This document shows positions 1-9,952 of a stretch of 46,505 nucleotides of DNA, piece by piece (the stretch's first letter is position 1; each line of letters opens with the position of its first letter). The position numbers and the translations under genes are program-made. This stretch comes from Lamprocystis purpurea DSM 4197 (GTDB lineage Bacteria > Pseudomonadota > Gammaproteobacteria > Chromatiales > Chromatiaceae), in assembly GCF_000379525.1 (NCBI RefSeq), contig NZ_KB902363.1, positions 191,954 to 238,458 of the forward strand, read 5' to 3'. Under the pieces are notes generated by a model. That model searched no databases and was not told where the DNA came from. It saw only the letters and a program-made list of their open reading frames with translations.

Positions 1-75
1 GGGCGACGGGTGGGGCACAATGACGCGATTCCGGCAGGTCACGTCGCCCGCAAGCGGGCTCCTACGGAGCTTGAT
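1..75. repeat. REP-type palindromic repeat, partial copy at window edge
   Basis: This stretch matches, almost base for base and in reverse orientation, the repeat between the radical SAM and flavoprotein genes near 20,900-20,975. It contains the palindromic core GCCCGCAAGCGGGC flanked by GTC and TCCTAC. The second arm of the pair would lie to the left of the window. A short motif near 105-124 (AGTCCGACAGG followed by TGCTAG) recurs near 21,084-21,100, so the similarity between the two loci is broader than the palindrome. Bases 76-184 hold nothing else recognisable apart from a purine-rich ribosome binding site just before 185. Confidence 0.7.
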
Positions 76-184
76 TCTTGATAGCGTCTTATTCGGAAAT
101 CGCCTAAAGTCCGACAGGTTGCTAGGTCCGGTTATCACGTCCGAATGCTAAAAAGTTTTCCGCGCAGGCGGGGAGGGGGGAACG

Positions 185-3171
185 ATGCAGATCACCGGGA
201 TGCTGTGGGGGGCGAAGCTCCTTGAGTATGTGGACTATCCGACCGCGGAGGTGCTGGGTCCGGACGCGACCGGCGCGCAGGTCAAGGACCTGATCGATCG
301 CTGGGGCAGCGTGCTGATCAAGCCCATCTTTAAGGGCGGCATCGGCAAGAAAGGCAAGTCCGGGTTGATTGGGCGGGCCACAGATCTGGCAACTGCCATG
401 CGCGAGAAGGAGCGGCTGTTTTTCGTCGAGCACCGGGTCGGCAATCAAGTGGCCAAGGCCGAGGGCGTCACCTTCGAGGGTGCTGTGCCGGCCGAGCACG
501 AGATCTATGTGTCGATCTCGGACGCAACCCGCTACCGTGCCCCGACGCTGACCATCACCCACCACGGCGGCGTCGACATCGAAGATCTGGCGTCCGACCA
601 GATCGCAACCATCCCCTTTGACGCCCTCACCGGCTTCAAGGGGTTCATCGTCGCCAATGCACTGGACAGCATCGACGCGCCGCGCGAGATCATCAGCCCG
701 CTGGTACAGAATCTGCCGAAGCTGTGGGACCTCTTCAGTAATTACGGCATGAGTATGCTGGAGCTGAATCCGATCCGCATGATGCCGAAGGGCCAAGGGC
801 GGTTGGTCCCGGTCGCCTGCGATTTCAAATGCTCCTTCGACGGCGACGACCCGGCCTGGCATCGGCTGAGTCTGCCCGACAACCTGGAATCCGCGAGCTA
901 CTCGGCCTTCGAGATTGAAGTCAACGCGGCGGCGCGCTGGGCGGCACCCATCCGGCCGAGTCGCTGGTGCCGGGCACGGTCGCCATCTATTCGAACTCCG
1001 GCAACTTCACGACCACGATCGCCGTCTATCTGCTGACCGCCGGCTGGGGGACCACCGTCTCGTTGTCGTCCGGCAAGGACGTCTATATTCACTTCGCGGC
1101 CGCGGAGTTCACGAACGCCTTCCACCACGACCGCCGCAGCCATGCGGCCGTGATGTACATCGAGCCCGGCGGCTACTACGAGCGGGACCTGGTGTTCGAG
1201 AAGCCGGTCATCGCCTGCATCGTCGGGCGCTGGAAGGACCGGTTGACCAAGGCCTGCGGCCACGCCGGTGCCATCGCCGGCAGCGGCGACAATGCCGCCG
1301 CCAAGGAGCGTTGGTTCATGGAGAAGTGCGGCGTCGATGCCGTCTATACCGCCGAACACCCGGTCTTCTCGGCCAAAGGGGCGGTCGTCACCAACATCGC
1401 CGACATTCCGTCGGCCATGACCGCCGTGATGGCGCTCAATCGCCGGCAGCCGGACTTCGCGCCGATCGGCGACCTGTCGATGAAGTGCTGGTTCGCCGAT
1501 GACACCGGGCTTGCGCTGCCTTCGGTGCTCGACGTCAAGCCGGTGCCGGCCGTCGATCCCTACAAGGGGCAGATCGAGGCGGTCAACCGCCAGCTCGGTG
1601 TGATCCCGCCGCGGGAGGTCATGAAGGACGCCTCCGGCGCATCCATGATGGACCCGGAAACGCAGATCACGCGCTTGCACGGCGTCAGCATCCTGGACCT
1701 GGCCACCCGTACCTACGAGGACAACCTGGTCCTGGCCCTGGTGCGCGAGTATCCCGACGACTCCGGCCAGGCGCTCGCCAATGTCGCGCTGAACGCCTAT
1801 GTCAATCTGCACGGCACGCCGATGCTGGCGGCGGCGCACGCCGCCCGCGAGGCCGGCAGCAGCCCGAACACGGCGCTGTGCGGGGCAGTGGCGCTGATCG
1901 GGCCGAAGCTGGTGGAGGGTGCCGGAACGGCCGTGCAAACGCTGCTGGACGTCTTGCGGCAATCGGGCATCACGGACCTGGCCGATCCGCATGCCGCCGT
2001 CGATGCGCGCATCGCCGCGACGACCCCGGAGCAGGCCGGCACCCTGCTCGCCGCCGCGCCGGACCCCTTGGCCGAGGCCATGCTCGCGGGTGCGCGGGCC
2101 CGCGGCGTGGTCGAGACCGCGATCCTGCGCTACCTGACCGGCCTGGCCGCTGCACAGGGCGGCCACCCGAGCGCGGACGCCGTGCTCGCCGCCATCTGCT
2201 TGCACCTCGCCTGGCGGCCGCTGCTGCACAAGCGGATCTCGGTGACGACCCTGGCCAATCTGCCCTGGCACCTGCGCGTCGCGGCGACGCTCGTCGGCGC
2301 GTCGGTGAGCCCGGCCCGCCAGGGCGCGGATCAGTTCGGCGGCGTCCCGGTGCAATCCCTGATCGATGGCTGGAGCTTCACCGAGACCGCCTACCTCGCC
2401 TTGCTGGGGTGCCGACCCGATGCCGATGGGCGCTTCGCCTTCTCGGTGCTGCTTGGGCTGACCGCCTCCAACGGCCCCGGCACCATCTCGGCCCAGGGCG
2501 CGAAGGGTGCGGTCAGCGCGGACGGGCCGGAGATGCCCGAGCGGGTCCAGATCAACAAAGGCTATCTCGGCTTTCTGAGCCACACCGGCTTTGCCCACGG
2601 CGGCAACGGCTTCGAGGCCATGCAGTTCCTGATCGCGCGCTTTCGCGGGCGCACGCTGGCCGATCCCGGCGATCCGCATCATGGCCTGGACCTGGTCCGC
2701 ATCGCGGCCGACTATGCCGTCGACTTCAAGCTCCAAAAGGCCAAGGCCAAGGCCGTCGGCAACCTGTCCTACGCCAAGATCCCGTGCGTCAACCACCCGA
2801 TCTTCAAGGGCAAGGAGGTCAATCTGGACCCCCGGGAGGTCTATGTCCGGGAACTCTTCCAGTCCCGCGGCAGCTACAACATCTTCCACGAGTTCTACCA
2901 CGAGCTGGTTCATGCCCTGGCCAGCTACGGCGTCAGCAGCAACGTCTATTGCGTCAACATCGACGCGGTCATCGCCGTGATCCTGCTGAAGATCTTGTGG
3001 CGGCCCTATGTCGCCGGCGAGGTCGACGCGAGCTTTTTGGAATACGGCGCCTTCACGACCTTCCTCTACGGCCGCGTCATCGGTACGGCCGCCGAGATCG
3101 AGGATCACACGACCCGCGGCCGCAATATGGATACGCGCACGGCGGCGAGCCAGTGCCGGTTCGTCGCCTGA
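185..3171 (+). pseudogene. ATP-citrate lyase-like protein, split by a frameshift
   Basis: The first frame (185 to about 930) is an ATP-grasp domain like the succinyl-CoA synthetase beta or ATP-citrate lyase N-terminus (GGIGKKGKSGLIG, then LELNPIRMMPKG). The second frame (open from 919, ending at 3171) carries a CoA-ligase domain with CGHAGAIAG near 1255, whose His matches the phosphohistidine of this superfamily. A C-terminal citrate-synthase-like domain follows (SHTGFAHGGNGFE, then NIDAVIAVIL). Together they make about 990 residues, near the length of fused ATP-citrate lyase. The frames overlap only between 919 and 1033, and sensible sequence on both sides (FEIEVN, then RGGALGGTHPAESLVPG) puts the break near 920-945, where one base seems to be missing in a GC-rich run. 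No slippery heptamer is visible, so a mutation or sequencing error is likelier than programmed frameshifting. If intact it would cleave citrate with ATP and CoA, but substrate assignment is uncertain because parts of canonical ATP-citrate lyase are not obvious. The start at 185 follows a purine-rich GGGGAGGGGGG. Confidence 0.65.
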
Positions 3172-3564
3172 TCGGCCGGCGGGATGCCGCCCGGCAGGGC
3201 GGCGACGTCTTTTCCGCCGGTTCCGAGTGGTTAACGTGCAGCGAGGCGTCGAACTGGCCCCTGGCGATCAGGGTGCTGCCGAGGCGCCGGATCGGCATGT
3301 TGGTCAGGGTGTAAGGTGATTTCCTGGAAACCATGAAAGGCGCGCAGCGACCCTGTGGGAGCGGCGTCCCGCCGCGATGGGGCCCGGCGCGTCGCCCTAC
3401 CGTTCGAGGTCACCGCGGCACTCATCGCGGCGGGACGCCGCTCCCACGGGGGACATTCATCTTCCGGGGTGGCTCATGTTCCTTCCATGGACGTTAGCCG
3501 GACGCGCCACCGCCGCCCGCAAAAGCCCGGGCCAGGTCTTGGTCGCTCCGCCGGGCAGACCCGG
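3172..3564. other. Intergenic region with a palindromic repeat
   Basis: I see no convincing gene here. The stretch holds the 24-bp inverted repeat listed at 3356-3448. It also holds a short motif, GTAAGGTGATTTCC near 3313, which recurs in inverted orientation near 21,010. Confidence 0.5.
3356..3448. repeat. Inverted repeat, 24-bp perfect arms
   Basis: Arms at 3356-3379 and 3425-3448 are perfect reverse complements and each starts or ends with GTGGGAGCGGCGTC or its complement. The left arm with about 15 extra bases upstream (from 3341) recurs as a 42-nt identical block at 30,301-30,342. This is a dispersed REP/BIME-like element. It may act as a transcription end or mRNA-stabilising hairpin after the citrate-lyase-like gene. 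Confidence 0.7.
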
Positions 3565-3895
3565 TCAGGGACCCCCATCAGTGGATCCGTCGGCCGACTG
3601 CACGCGACAGACGTCGCGCACCAGATCCATGAGCGCATCAAGATCGCGACAGGTCTGCAGGCGCTGGGCATCAATGCACAGGATCGGCGGGCCGTCCCCC
3701 AGACTCAGGACCGCCGGCAGGGTGACCTCAAAGTCCGGGAAGCGGGTTCGCAGCTCATCCCGATGCAGAAACGCGCAGTCGGTGTCGAGGGATTGCGGGC
3801 GCCATGGACATGCGGGCCTCGTAATAGGGCAGCGCGCCCTCGGCCACCAAGAGCCCCGCCAAGACGGCGAGGCCGACCCACAGGTCGAGACTCAC
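3565..3895 (-). pseudogene. Small membrane-anchored protein of unknown function, frameshifted
   Basis: A GTG at 3895 overlaps the stop of the glycosyltransferase (GTGA), typical of translational coupling. The reading frame opens with a hydrophobic segment (LWVGLAVLAGLLVAEGALPYY). About 30 codons in, it loses sense. Another frame then continues as a convincing soluble domain (FLHRDELRTRFPDF, then LSLGDGPPILCIDAQRL) ending with TGA at 3565. The total of 331 nt is 110 codons plus one base, so a single-base insertion explains the break. I do not recognise the family. Operon position suggests a role linked to the glycosyltransferase. Confidence 0.5.
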
Positions 3896-4599
3896 GCCGC
3901 ATCACCCCCTGAGATCGCGCCGCGTTGCCGTTCGTAGAGGGCCGCGAGGCGTTCAGGCGGGGCGCCCAGCAGGAAACGTGCGAGCAAGAGTCCGTTGGCC
4001 AGTTGCTGTCGCGCCGGCCCGTTCGCCAGGAAGCGGCTGGCCGAGGTGGTCACCGCGCTCGGCAGCTTGGCGATGCGGCTGCACCGGCGCACGCGGCGGG
4101 CCAGTTCCACATCCTCGAACAGCGGCCAGTCGGGGAAGCCGCCGACGGCAGCGAAGAGGTCGCGCCGGATGGTCATGGCCTGATCGCCGAAGGTCGTCAG
4201 CCGCGACTCGAAACGCGAGCCCCAGGCATAGGCGCCAAGCAGCCAGTGGCGCTGATCGAAGGCGATCCGGAAGCAGGCCATGCCGATGCCGGGGTCGCGA
4301 AAGGCGGTCTCAAGGACCGATCCGGCATCGCGGGGCAGGTCCGTGTCGTCGTGCAGGAACATCAAGAGTTCGCCCGAGGCGGCGCGGGCCCCGCCGTTGC
4401 ACTGAGTTCCGCGACCGCGCGGTGCCCTGACCAGTCGCCAGCCCGCCGGCAACCGCGGCTGCGCCTCGAGCGGATCCAGGTCGTCCGGCTCGCAGAGAAT
4501 GATCTCCGCGCCGGGGAGACACGCGGCCGTCCCGGCGCAGCGCTCGCGCAACGCCGTGCTCAGGCGTCGGGTCGGGATGACTACGGAGATTGGCCGCAT
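3892..4599 (-). CDS. TIGR04283-like family 2 glycosyltransferase
   Basis: This is a GT-A fold glycosyltransferase of 235 residues. It begins ISVVIPTRRLS. The middle motif PRGRGTQCNGGARAASG is followed by LMFLHDDTDLP, the metal- and nucleotide-sugar-binding Asp cluster. A later FGDQAMTIRRDLFAAVGGFP and LFEDVELARRVRR are typical of the TIGR04283 group. The N-terminal nucleotide-binding part is slightly divergent. The acceptor is unknown; relatives often sit in phosphate- or lipid-related glycosylation loci. It is followed with a 4-nt overlap by a broken small gene. Upstream (4600-4836) no gene is visible, so the promoter should lie there. Confidence 0.8.
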   Translation of the reverse strand: MRPISVVIPTRRLSTALRERCAGTAACLPGAEIILCEPDDLDPLEAQPRLPAGWRLVRAPRGRGTQCNGGARAASGELLMFLHDDTDLPRDAGSVLETAFRDPGIGMACFRIAFDQRHWLLGAYAWGSRFESRLTTFGDQAMTIRRDLFAAVGGFPDWPLFEDVELARRVRRCSRIAKLPSAVTTSASRFLANGPARQQLANGLLLARFLLGAPPERLAALYERQRGAISGGDAA

Positions 4600-4836
4600 C
4601 GGTAAGGTACTTCAAAGTTGGGGCGCCAAACTCCGAAGGTGGGTGCGTCGGGATTTGATAAAACCGTCCAGCGTCCCGGTCCCTCGGCACGGCGCTCCGC
4701 TTCCCGATTTGCTCGCGTCGTGACCGGGTTTGGCCGAGCGCCCCAGTGCGGAGGCCCGAGACGACACGGCACTCTTTGTGTGAAAACGACGCTTCAGGCG
4801 CTGACCAGGACTATCCCCCCCGACTGATGCAAACGT

Positions 4837-5235
4837 TCAAGTCTGCAAGGCGCGGTCACGCCGTTGGCCCAACCACCAGGTCAGACCGGCGATGGCGATG
4901 ATCACCAGTGTGGCGCCCACCAGGAGCATGATCGACTGCTCGAGCCACCCGATGGCAGGCACGGCAAGGAACAGCACGGCGCCCAACCCGCAGATCCGCC
5001 AGACCCGCGCCTGCAATCCGGCCATGAAGGTGCCGAGTGCCAACAGGGTCAGCATGACGAGCCCGGAGGCATTGGTGTTGAGCACACCCTGCACCCCCGC
5101 ATTGTATAGAATATAGGTGGCGACGATCAGCGCAAACCAGTTCAGCGCCTGCACCGTAACCAATTCCCACCGGGCCTCCGGCGTCGTGAAATGGCGCCAC
5201 CCCTCGATGATGCAGATGACGGCGTAGACCGGCAT
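4837..5235 (-). CDS. Small multi-spanning membrane protein at the end of the N-ATPase operon
   Basis: About 132 residues from the ATG at 5235, with four hydrophobic segments (MPVYAVICII, WFALIVATYILYNAGV, LVMLTLLALGTFMAGL, SIMLLVGATLVIIAIAGLTWW) and a basic C-terminus (GQRRDRALQ). The frame is open further upstream into atpG, but that part lacks protein-like character. HYWIFV just before the ATG is hydrophobic, so a GTG at 5238 is also possible. It begins 22 nt after atpG on the same strand and is probably co-transcribed. I do not recognise a named family. A role in ATPase assembly is only a guess from position. Confidence 0.6.
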   Translation of the reverse strand: MPVYAVICIIEGWRHFTTPEARWELVTVQALNWFALIVATYILYNAGVQGVLNTNASGLVMLTLLALGTFMAGLQARVWRICGLGAVLFLAVPAIGWLEQSIMLLVGATLVIIAIAGLTWWLGQRRDRALQT

Positions 5236-5257
5236 CACGAATATCCAATAGTGTGAC

Positions 5258-6145
5258 CTACAGCGTTGCCTCAAAGCCGGAGATGACGTCGAACAGTTCT
5301 TCGTCGATCGCGCCCTGGCGTAAGCGGTGGAACTTGCCGTTGAGGGCCTCCAGCAGTTCGTCGATGTTCTTGTCGGCACGCTGCATCGCGGCGAGGCGGC
5401 TGGCGTTCTCGCTCGCCAGCGATTCGGCGCAGGCGCGAAAGAGCGAGACGAAGAGATACTCGCGGATGAGCGCGCTCAGGGTCGCGGCTCCGGTACCCAT
5501 GACCTCGGGGAGGTTCCCGGTCGGCCAGGGGAGCGCGGCGAGCCGGCGTTGCCAGGCGTCGTCCAGCGGCAGCAGCCGCTGGCTGACGGGCGCATAGACG
5601 GCACCGGACGCCGGACGGTTGTAGTACAGATGGATCTGCGCGACGCGATTCCCGCGAGCCTCGCTTGCGACCAGGATCTGCCCGATGAGCGGGGTGATGG
5701 CCGCGACCGAGCCCGGCACGGCGAACCGGCCCACCACCGGCAAACCGGCATCCGTCAACCGCGCATGGACGCGCTCACCGACGGCCCAGACCAGCGGCCG
5801 GTCGGTCAGGGCGGCCAGGGCCTGCACCGCGTAGTCGGTCACTACATCGTTGAATTGGCCCACCAGTCCCTGGTCGGAGCCAAACACGATGCCACCGATC
5901 CGGCTCGTGTTCTTACCCCGATCCGGTTCGATCGGCGCCCCGGACATCGCCACGTCCGCCCCGCTGCCGCGGAAACAGACGCCGAGGCCAAGTTCCACCG
6001 TACGTGCATAATCGCCCAAAGCGCGCACCGCCTGCTCGTACTGGCCGATACTGGACGCGGCCAAGGTCTTCATGGTGCGGACAACGGATTGGAGATCGTC
6101 GGCGTTCCTGATCTGGCGGCGCAGGCTGGCGGTGCTGTCGCTCAT
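5258..6145 (-). CDS. atpG: N-ATPase gamma subunit
   Basis: A 295-residue F1 gamma-type subunit, the central rotor shaft linking the alpha/beta hexamer to the c-ring. The N-terminus (ASLRRQIRNADDLQSVVRTM, then KTLAASSIGQYEQAV) is the usual coiled-coil start. GGIVFGSDQGLVGQFND matches the conserved SDxGLxGxFN motif of gamma subunits. The C-terminal helix has LASENASRLAAMQRADKNID and ends with the second coiled coil. In N-type operons atpG is the last subunit gene, as here. Unusually it is separated from atpA by a DUF2254 gene, with only 11 nt between them, so all three are likely on one mRNA. Confidence 0.92.
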   Translation of the reverse strand: MSDSTASLRRQIRNADDLQSVVRTMKTLAASSIGQYEQAVRALGDYARTVELGLGVCFRGSGADVAMSGAPIEPDRGKNTSRIGGIVFGSDQGLVGQFNDVVTDYAVQALAALTDRPLVWAVGERVHARLTDAGLPVVGRFAVPGSVAAITPLIGQILVASEARGNRVAQIHLYYNRPASGAVYAPVSQRLLPLDDAWQRRLAALPWPTGNLPEVMGTGAATLSALIREYLFVSLFRACAESLASENASRLAAMQRADKNIDELLEALNGKFHRLRQGAIDEELFDVISGFEATL

Positions 6146-6156
6146 CGGGCCTCTGG

Positions 6157-7506
6157 TCAGTCTTGGTGTGCGCGGACGAATAGCACCGGTTCGGTTGCGA
6201 GCACGTCGCGCACCCGCGTCAGCCGGTTGCCGAGCCGCGCCCGGTCGTGTGGGGAGTCGATGGTGCGCTCGGCCGCCTCGGCGATTTCTTCGACAGTCTG
6301 TCCAAGCGCCCGGCGCCGATCGGGGCTCAGGGTCCGACTGGCGATGGCTTCAAGTGCGCCGAGCATCCGTAACAGGACGGCGACGTTGCCGCCGGCATTC
6401 TGGCGGATTTGGTCGAAGGACTCGCTCACCAGGCCCGCAAAGCTCGGGCCGCGGGCCATCACCCGCAATTCATCCTGGTCCAGCCAATGGGCGGCGGCAA
6501 TCCGCCGGGGGGCCAGCCGGACCAGGATGGCGGCCAGATAATCGACGCACATCACGGCGGTCGTGGTGTCGTTGACGCCGGGCGAGAGTGCCTTCATGGC
6601 GATGTCGACGATCTGCCGGATGCCGTAGGCGACATCCTGCTCCACGGTGCGCTGGCGGCTGACGACGAAGGGGGCGTTCAGTTCGGCCGTGATCCTGTCG
6701 TCCAGGCCGCCATGGTCGATCGCCGAGACCAGCGGCGTACCCACGACCACAAAATCCCCGATGCCGCGGTCCATCCGCACGATGGTCCCGTGCGCTCGGG
6801 CGACCGCCAGCAGCGCGTCCGCATCGACCGTCTGGATATAGCCGGTCCGTTCGGCCGGGACGGCCACCCAGGCCCGCATGGCAAGCGCCTGCGCCAGGTT
6901 GGCGTCCGTGTCTTCGTCCGCGTGGTCGCCAAGGGTCTCGGGGAAGAGTTGATCCACCGCCGCGAGGGTCTCCTGGGCAGCCGCGGCGATAATGCGCGAC
7001 GCCTGGATCGAGGTTGAGACGTAATGAATGAAGTAGATCAGCACGGCGATTCCGACGAAGGCCAGGATCAGGCCGCCCAGCACCGCCAGCGTCGGGACGA
7101 ACCCCCCTTCGTCACCCCCGCGAATCGTCCGCAGCACCACCAGGCAATAGGCAAAGATGCCGACGAAGACGCCGAGCACCGCCTGGTTGACGCGGTCGCG
7201 CATAAAGTTGCGAATGACCCGCGACGTATACTGGCTGGAGGCCAGCGCCAGGGCCACGAGCGTGATGGAGAACACCACCCCGGCGACCGTGATCATCGAG
7301 CCGGCGACCGCGGTGAGCAGGCCGCGGGCGCCGTCCGCGCCGGCGCCGAAGAGCAGCGGCCAGCGCTCGACCACATGCAGCTCGACGGTCACGTCCAAGG
7401 TGATCAGCAGGGTCGCGAGCGCTACGGCGTCCAGCACGATCACGGCCGGGACGAACCAGAAGCTGGAGCGTTTGGCTTGCCACCAGTAGTGCAGTTTCGC
7501 GAACAT
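6157..7506 (-). CDS. DUF2254 membrane protein inserted in the N-ATPase operon
   Basis: A 449-residue predicted inner-membrane protein. The N-terminal third has four hydrophobic segments (SFWFVPAVIVLDAVALATLL, GSMITVAGVVFSITLVALAL, AVLGVFVGIFAYCLVVL, LILAFVGIAVLIYFIHY). SSQYTSRVIRNFMRD sits between segments two and three and is the hallmark of the DUF2254 family. The C-terminal part is cytoplasmic, with the conserved DIAMKALSPGVNDTTTA region. Family function is unknown. The gene lies 17 nt after atpA and 11 nt before atpG, so it is co-transcribed with the ATPase. That placement, not the family, suggests a link to ion transport or ATPase assembly. Alternative reading: a chance insertion tolerated by the operon. 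Confidence 0.85.
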   Translation of the reverse strand: MFAKLHYWWQAKRSSFWFVPAVIVLDAVALATLLITLDVTVELHVVERWPLLFGAGADGARGLLTAVAGSMITVAGVVFSITLVALALASSQYTSRVIRNFMRDRVNQAVLGVFVGIFAYCLVVLRTIRGGDEGGFVPTLAVLGGLILAFVGIAVLIYFIHYVSTSIQASRIIAAAAQETLAAVDQLFPETLGDHADEDTDANLAQALAMRAWVAVPAERTGYIQTVDADALLAVARAHGTIVRMDRGIGDFVVVGTPLVSAIDHGGLDDRITAELNAPFVVSRQRTVEQDVAYGIRQIVDIAMKALSPGVNDTTTAVMCVDYLAAILVRLAPRRIAAAHWLDQDELRVMARGPSFAGLVSESFDQIRQNAGGNVAVLLRMLGALEAIASRTLSPDRRRALGQTVEEIAEAAERTIDSPHDRARLGNRLTRVRDVLATEPVLFVRAHQD

Positions 7507-7523
7507 GGGCTTTGACCTTGTCG

Positions 7524-9137
7524 TTATGGCGGGCTTGCTTCGGTCGGTTGCCCGGGGGCCGCCGTGTCCGGCGCACGGGCGGCCCCGCCCGGAGGATGCG
7601 GCACCGCCGGCGACTGGAATCCGCTGAGCGCCCGGCCGGCCAGGTCGATGAGCGCCTGCCGATCCCCGCCGCTCAAGGTCTCGGCGCCAGTCAGGCGCTC
7701 GCGCAGTTCGTCCGGGAGCTGCGCCGCGGCCGCCTGCACCGCTTGCTCGGCCGCCGTCATCCGCTCGAGGTCCACCGTGTCGAAGAGCCCCGCGGTCAGG
7801 GCCAGCAGGATGGCGAGCTGCGCCGGCACCGCCACCGGGGCGAGCTCCGACTGCTTGAGGCAGGCGCGGATGCGCTGCCCATGCGCGATGATCGCGCGGG
7901 TCGGTTCATCCACCCGGGCGCCGAACCGGGCAAAGGTCTCCAATTCCTCGAACTGCGCAAAGCTCAGCTTGAGGTCGCCCGCGACCGCGCGGTAAGCCGC
8001 CCGCTGCGCCTTGCCGCCGACACGCGAGACTGACTTGCCGACATCGACCGCCGGCAGCACGCCCAATGCGAACAGCGAGGGCGACAGATAGACCTGCCCG
8101 TCGGTGATCGAGATCAGATTGGTCGGAATATAGGCCGAGATGTTCTCGGCCTCGGTCTCGATGATCGGCAGGGCGGTGAGCGAACCCCCGCCGCGCTCCG
8201 GACTCAGGTGGGTGGCACGCTCCAACAGGCGCGAGTGGATGTAGAAGATATCACCGGGGAAAGCCTCGCGGCCGGGCGGGCGGCGCAGCAACAAGGACAG
8301 CTCGCGATAGGCGCGGGCATGGTGGGTGAGGTCGTCGTAGACGATCAGCACGTCGCGCCCGCGCTCCATGAAATGCTCGGCGATGCTGGTCGCGGCGTAG
8401 GGGGCGATGTAGGCGAGCCCCGGCGCGTCGTTGCCCTCGGTCACCACCACCACGGTATAGTCCAGTGCGCCCTGCTCCCGTAAGGTGGCCACCGCCTTGG
8501 CGATGGCGGACGCCCGCTGACCGATGGCGCAATAGACACACAGGACATCCTGGCCGCGCTGGTTGAGGATGCTGTCGATCGCAATGGCGGTCTTGCCGGT
8601 TTGGCGGTCGCCGAGGATCAGCTCGCGCTGGCCGCGGCCGATCGGAATAAGCGCATCGATGACCTTGATCCCGGTCTGGAGCGGGACGGTGACGGGCGCG
8701 CGGTCCATGATGGCCGCCGCCGGGCGTTCGATCGGCAGGCGCGCGTCGGTGCGCACCGGCCCCTGACCATCGAGCGGCCGGCCGAGCGGGTCGATGACGC
8801 GCCCCAACAGGCCATCGCCGACGGCCACGTCCATGACCCGGCCGGTGCGTTCGACCAGATCCCCGGCGTGCAACTGCCAGTACTCCCCGAGCAGCACGAC
8901 ACCGATCGCGTCCGCGTCCAGGTTGAAGGCGATGCCGAAGACCTCGCCGGGAAACGCCAGCAACTCCTCGAAGCCGACGCCAGGCAGGCCGGAGACCGTG
9001 GCGATACCGGTGGAGACGGTCGCAATGGTGCCAACCTCGTGTGGGGTCAGGTGCGGACTGAACTGTTCGCGGGCCTGGCCGATGGCGGCGAAGGCGCGAT
9101 CGAAGACCGGCTCCAGGCGGTCGGGCGCGGCCGTCAT
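7524..9137 (-). CDS. atpA: N-ATPase alpha subunit
   Basis: A 537-residue F1 alpha subunit, the non-catalytic nucleotide-binding partner of beta. The Walker A motif GDRQTGKT is present, followed by the conserved [15 protein letters not shown]. Further family signatures are [35 protein letters not shown] and [18 protein letters not shown]. The C-terminal tail ([19 protein letters not shown]) is a Pro/Ala-rich extension beyond the usual end. The start overlaps the atpF stop (ATGA), indicating translational coupling. N-type alpha subunits are slightly diverged from the housekeeping enzyme, consistent with this sequence. Confidence 0.95.
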   Translation of the reverse strand: MTAAPDRLEPVFDRAFAAIGQAREQFSPHLTPHEVGTIATVSTGIATVSGLPGVGFEELLAFPGEVFGIAFNLDADAIGVVLLGEYWQLHAGDLVERTGRVMDVAVGDGLLGRVIDPLGRPLDGQGPVRTDARLPIERPAAAIMDRAPVTVPLQTGIKVIDALIPIGRGQRELILGDRQTGKTAIAIDSILNQRGQDVLCVYCAIGQRASAIAKAVATLREQGALDYTVVVVTEGNDAPGLAYIAPYAATSIAEHFMERGRDVLIVYDDLTHHARAYRELSLLLRRPPGREAFPGDIFYIHSRLLERATHLSPERGGGSLTALPIIETEAENISAYIPTNLISITDGQVYLSPSLFALGVLPAVDVGKSVSRVGGKAQRAAYRAVAGDLKLSFAQFEELETFARFGARVDEPTRAIIAHGQRIRACLKQSELAPVAVPAQLAILLALTAGLFDTVDLERMTAAEQAVQAAAAQLPDELRERLTGAETLSGGDRQALIDLAGRALSGFQSPAVPHPPGGAARAPDTAAPGQPTEASPP

Positions 9138-9949
9138 GGGTGCGGTGCTGCGGTGTCTGAAGGGTCAGGCCCGGCCGCGGTGTGCGGCGGCCCCTTCTCC
9201 TTCAATAGCTCGCCGACGCCGCGTTCCAGCGACCGCAGGTAATCCGCGATGTCCCAGGCGATCTGTTGCCCATTCGCGGTGAGCACGATCCCGCTGACCA
9301 GGTCCGGCGCGGTCTCGAACCGGATCGGGACGGCCGGTGCGAAAGCGGTATGGATGACATCTTGAATCGCCGTGCGTTGCGCCGCGGGTAGATCGAAGGC
9401 GCTACGTACGCAGGCCGGGTCGGTCGCCGTCTGCAGCGCCAGCGCGAAGACGGCGTGCGCCGCGTCGTCCATCGTCCGCAGGCGCTCGATCAAGACCGCG
9501 ACCAACCGCTCTTCCAGACTCGCCCCAGCGAGATCGGTCAGCGTCTTGCGCGCAATCGCGAAGACCTCCTGCACGGTCCGGCGCCGCAGTGCCTGATCGA
9601 GTTGATCGGCTTCCTGTCGCAACGCGTCCCGGCGTTGGGCCCGCAAGGCATCGGCGGCTTGCCGGGCCTCTTCCAAGAGCCGCTGACGCTCGGCCTTCGC
9701 CTCGTCCATCGCGTGGGTAAAGAGGGCCGCACGCTGCTGATCGAAGGCTTCGTTCTTGTGCTGGAAGGTCTCGCGCTCGTGCTGCGCCGCCGCCCGTTGC
9801 GCATCGGCGTCCGCCAGTTCGGCGGCGATCCGCCGCTCCCGTTCATCGATGGCGTGGAGGATCGGCTGGTAGAGGAAACGCTTCAGCAACCACACCAGGA
9901 CGAGAAAATTGACCACCTGCGCACCGACGGTGAACCAATCGATGAGCAT
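9134..9949 (-). CDS. atpF: N-ATPase b subunit (long form)
   Basis: A 271-residue stator subunit. One N-terminal membrane helix ([19 protein letters not shown]) is followed by [19 protein letters not shown], the conserved start of the b-subunit cytoplasmic helix. A long charged coiled coil rich in Glu, Ala, Gln and Arg follows. At about 270 residues it is much longer than housekeeping b (about 160). No delta subunit gene is present in the operon. The extended C-terminus ([19 protein letters not shown], then [20 protein letters not shown]) resembles the C-terminal part of delta, so it may replace delta; this is an inference. It lies 3 nt after atpE and overlaps atpA by 4 nt. Confidence 0.9.
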   Translation of the reverse strand: MLIDWFTVGAQVVNFLVLVWLLKRFLYQPILHAIDERERRIAAELADADAQRAAAQHERETFQHKNEAFDQQRAALFTHAMDEAKAERQRLLEEARQAADALRAQRRDALRQEADQLDQALRRRTVQEVFAIARKTLTDLAGASLEERLVAVLIERLRTMDDAAHAVFALALQTATDPACVRSAFDLPAAQRTAIQDVIHTAFAPAVPIRFETAPDLVSGIVLTANGQQIAWDIADYLRSLERGVGELLKEKGPPHTAAGPDPSDTAAPHP

Positions 9950-9952
9950 GAC

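Noticed and set aside
919-1033. Programmed -1 frameshifting in the citrate-lyase-like gene
   Set aside because: No slippery heptamer or downstream pseudoknot is evident; a lost base in a GC-rich run is simpler.
898-3108. A 736-codon open frame on the minus strand
   Set aside because: It mirrors the citrate-lyase-like gene, has no recognisable domain, and is explained by high GC content, which makes antisense stops rare.
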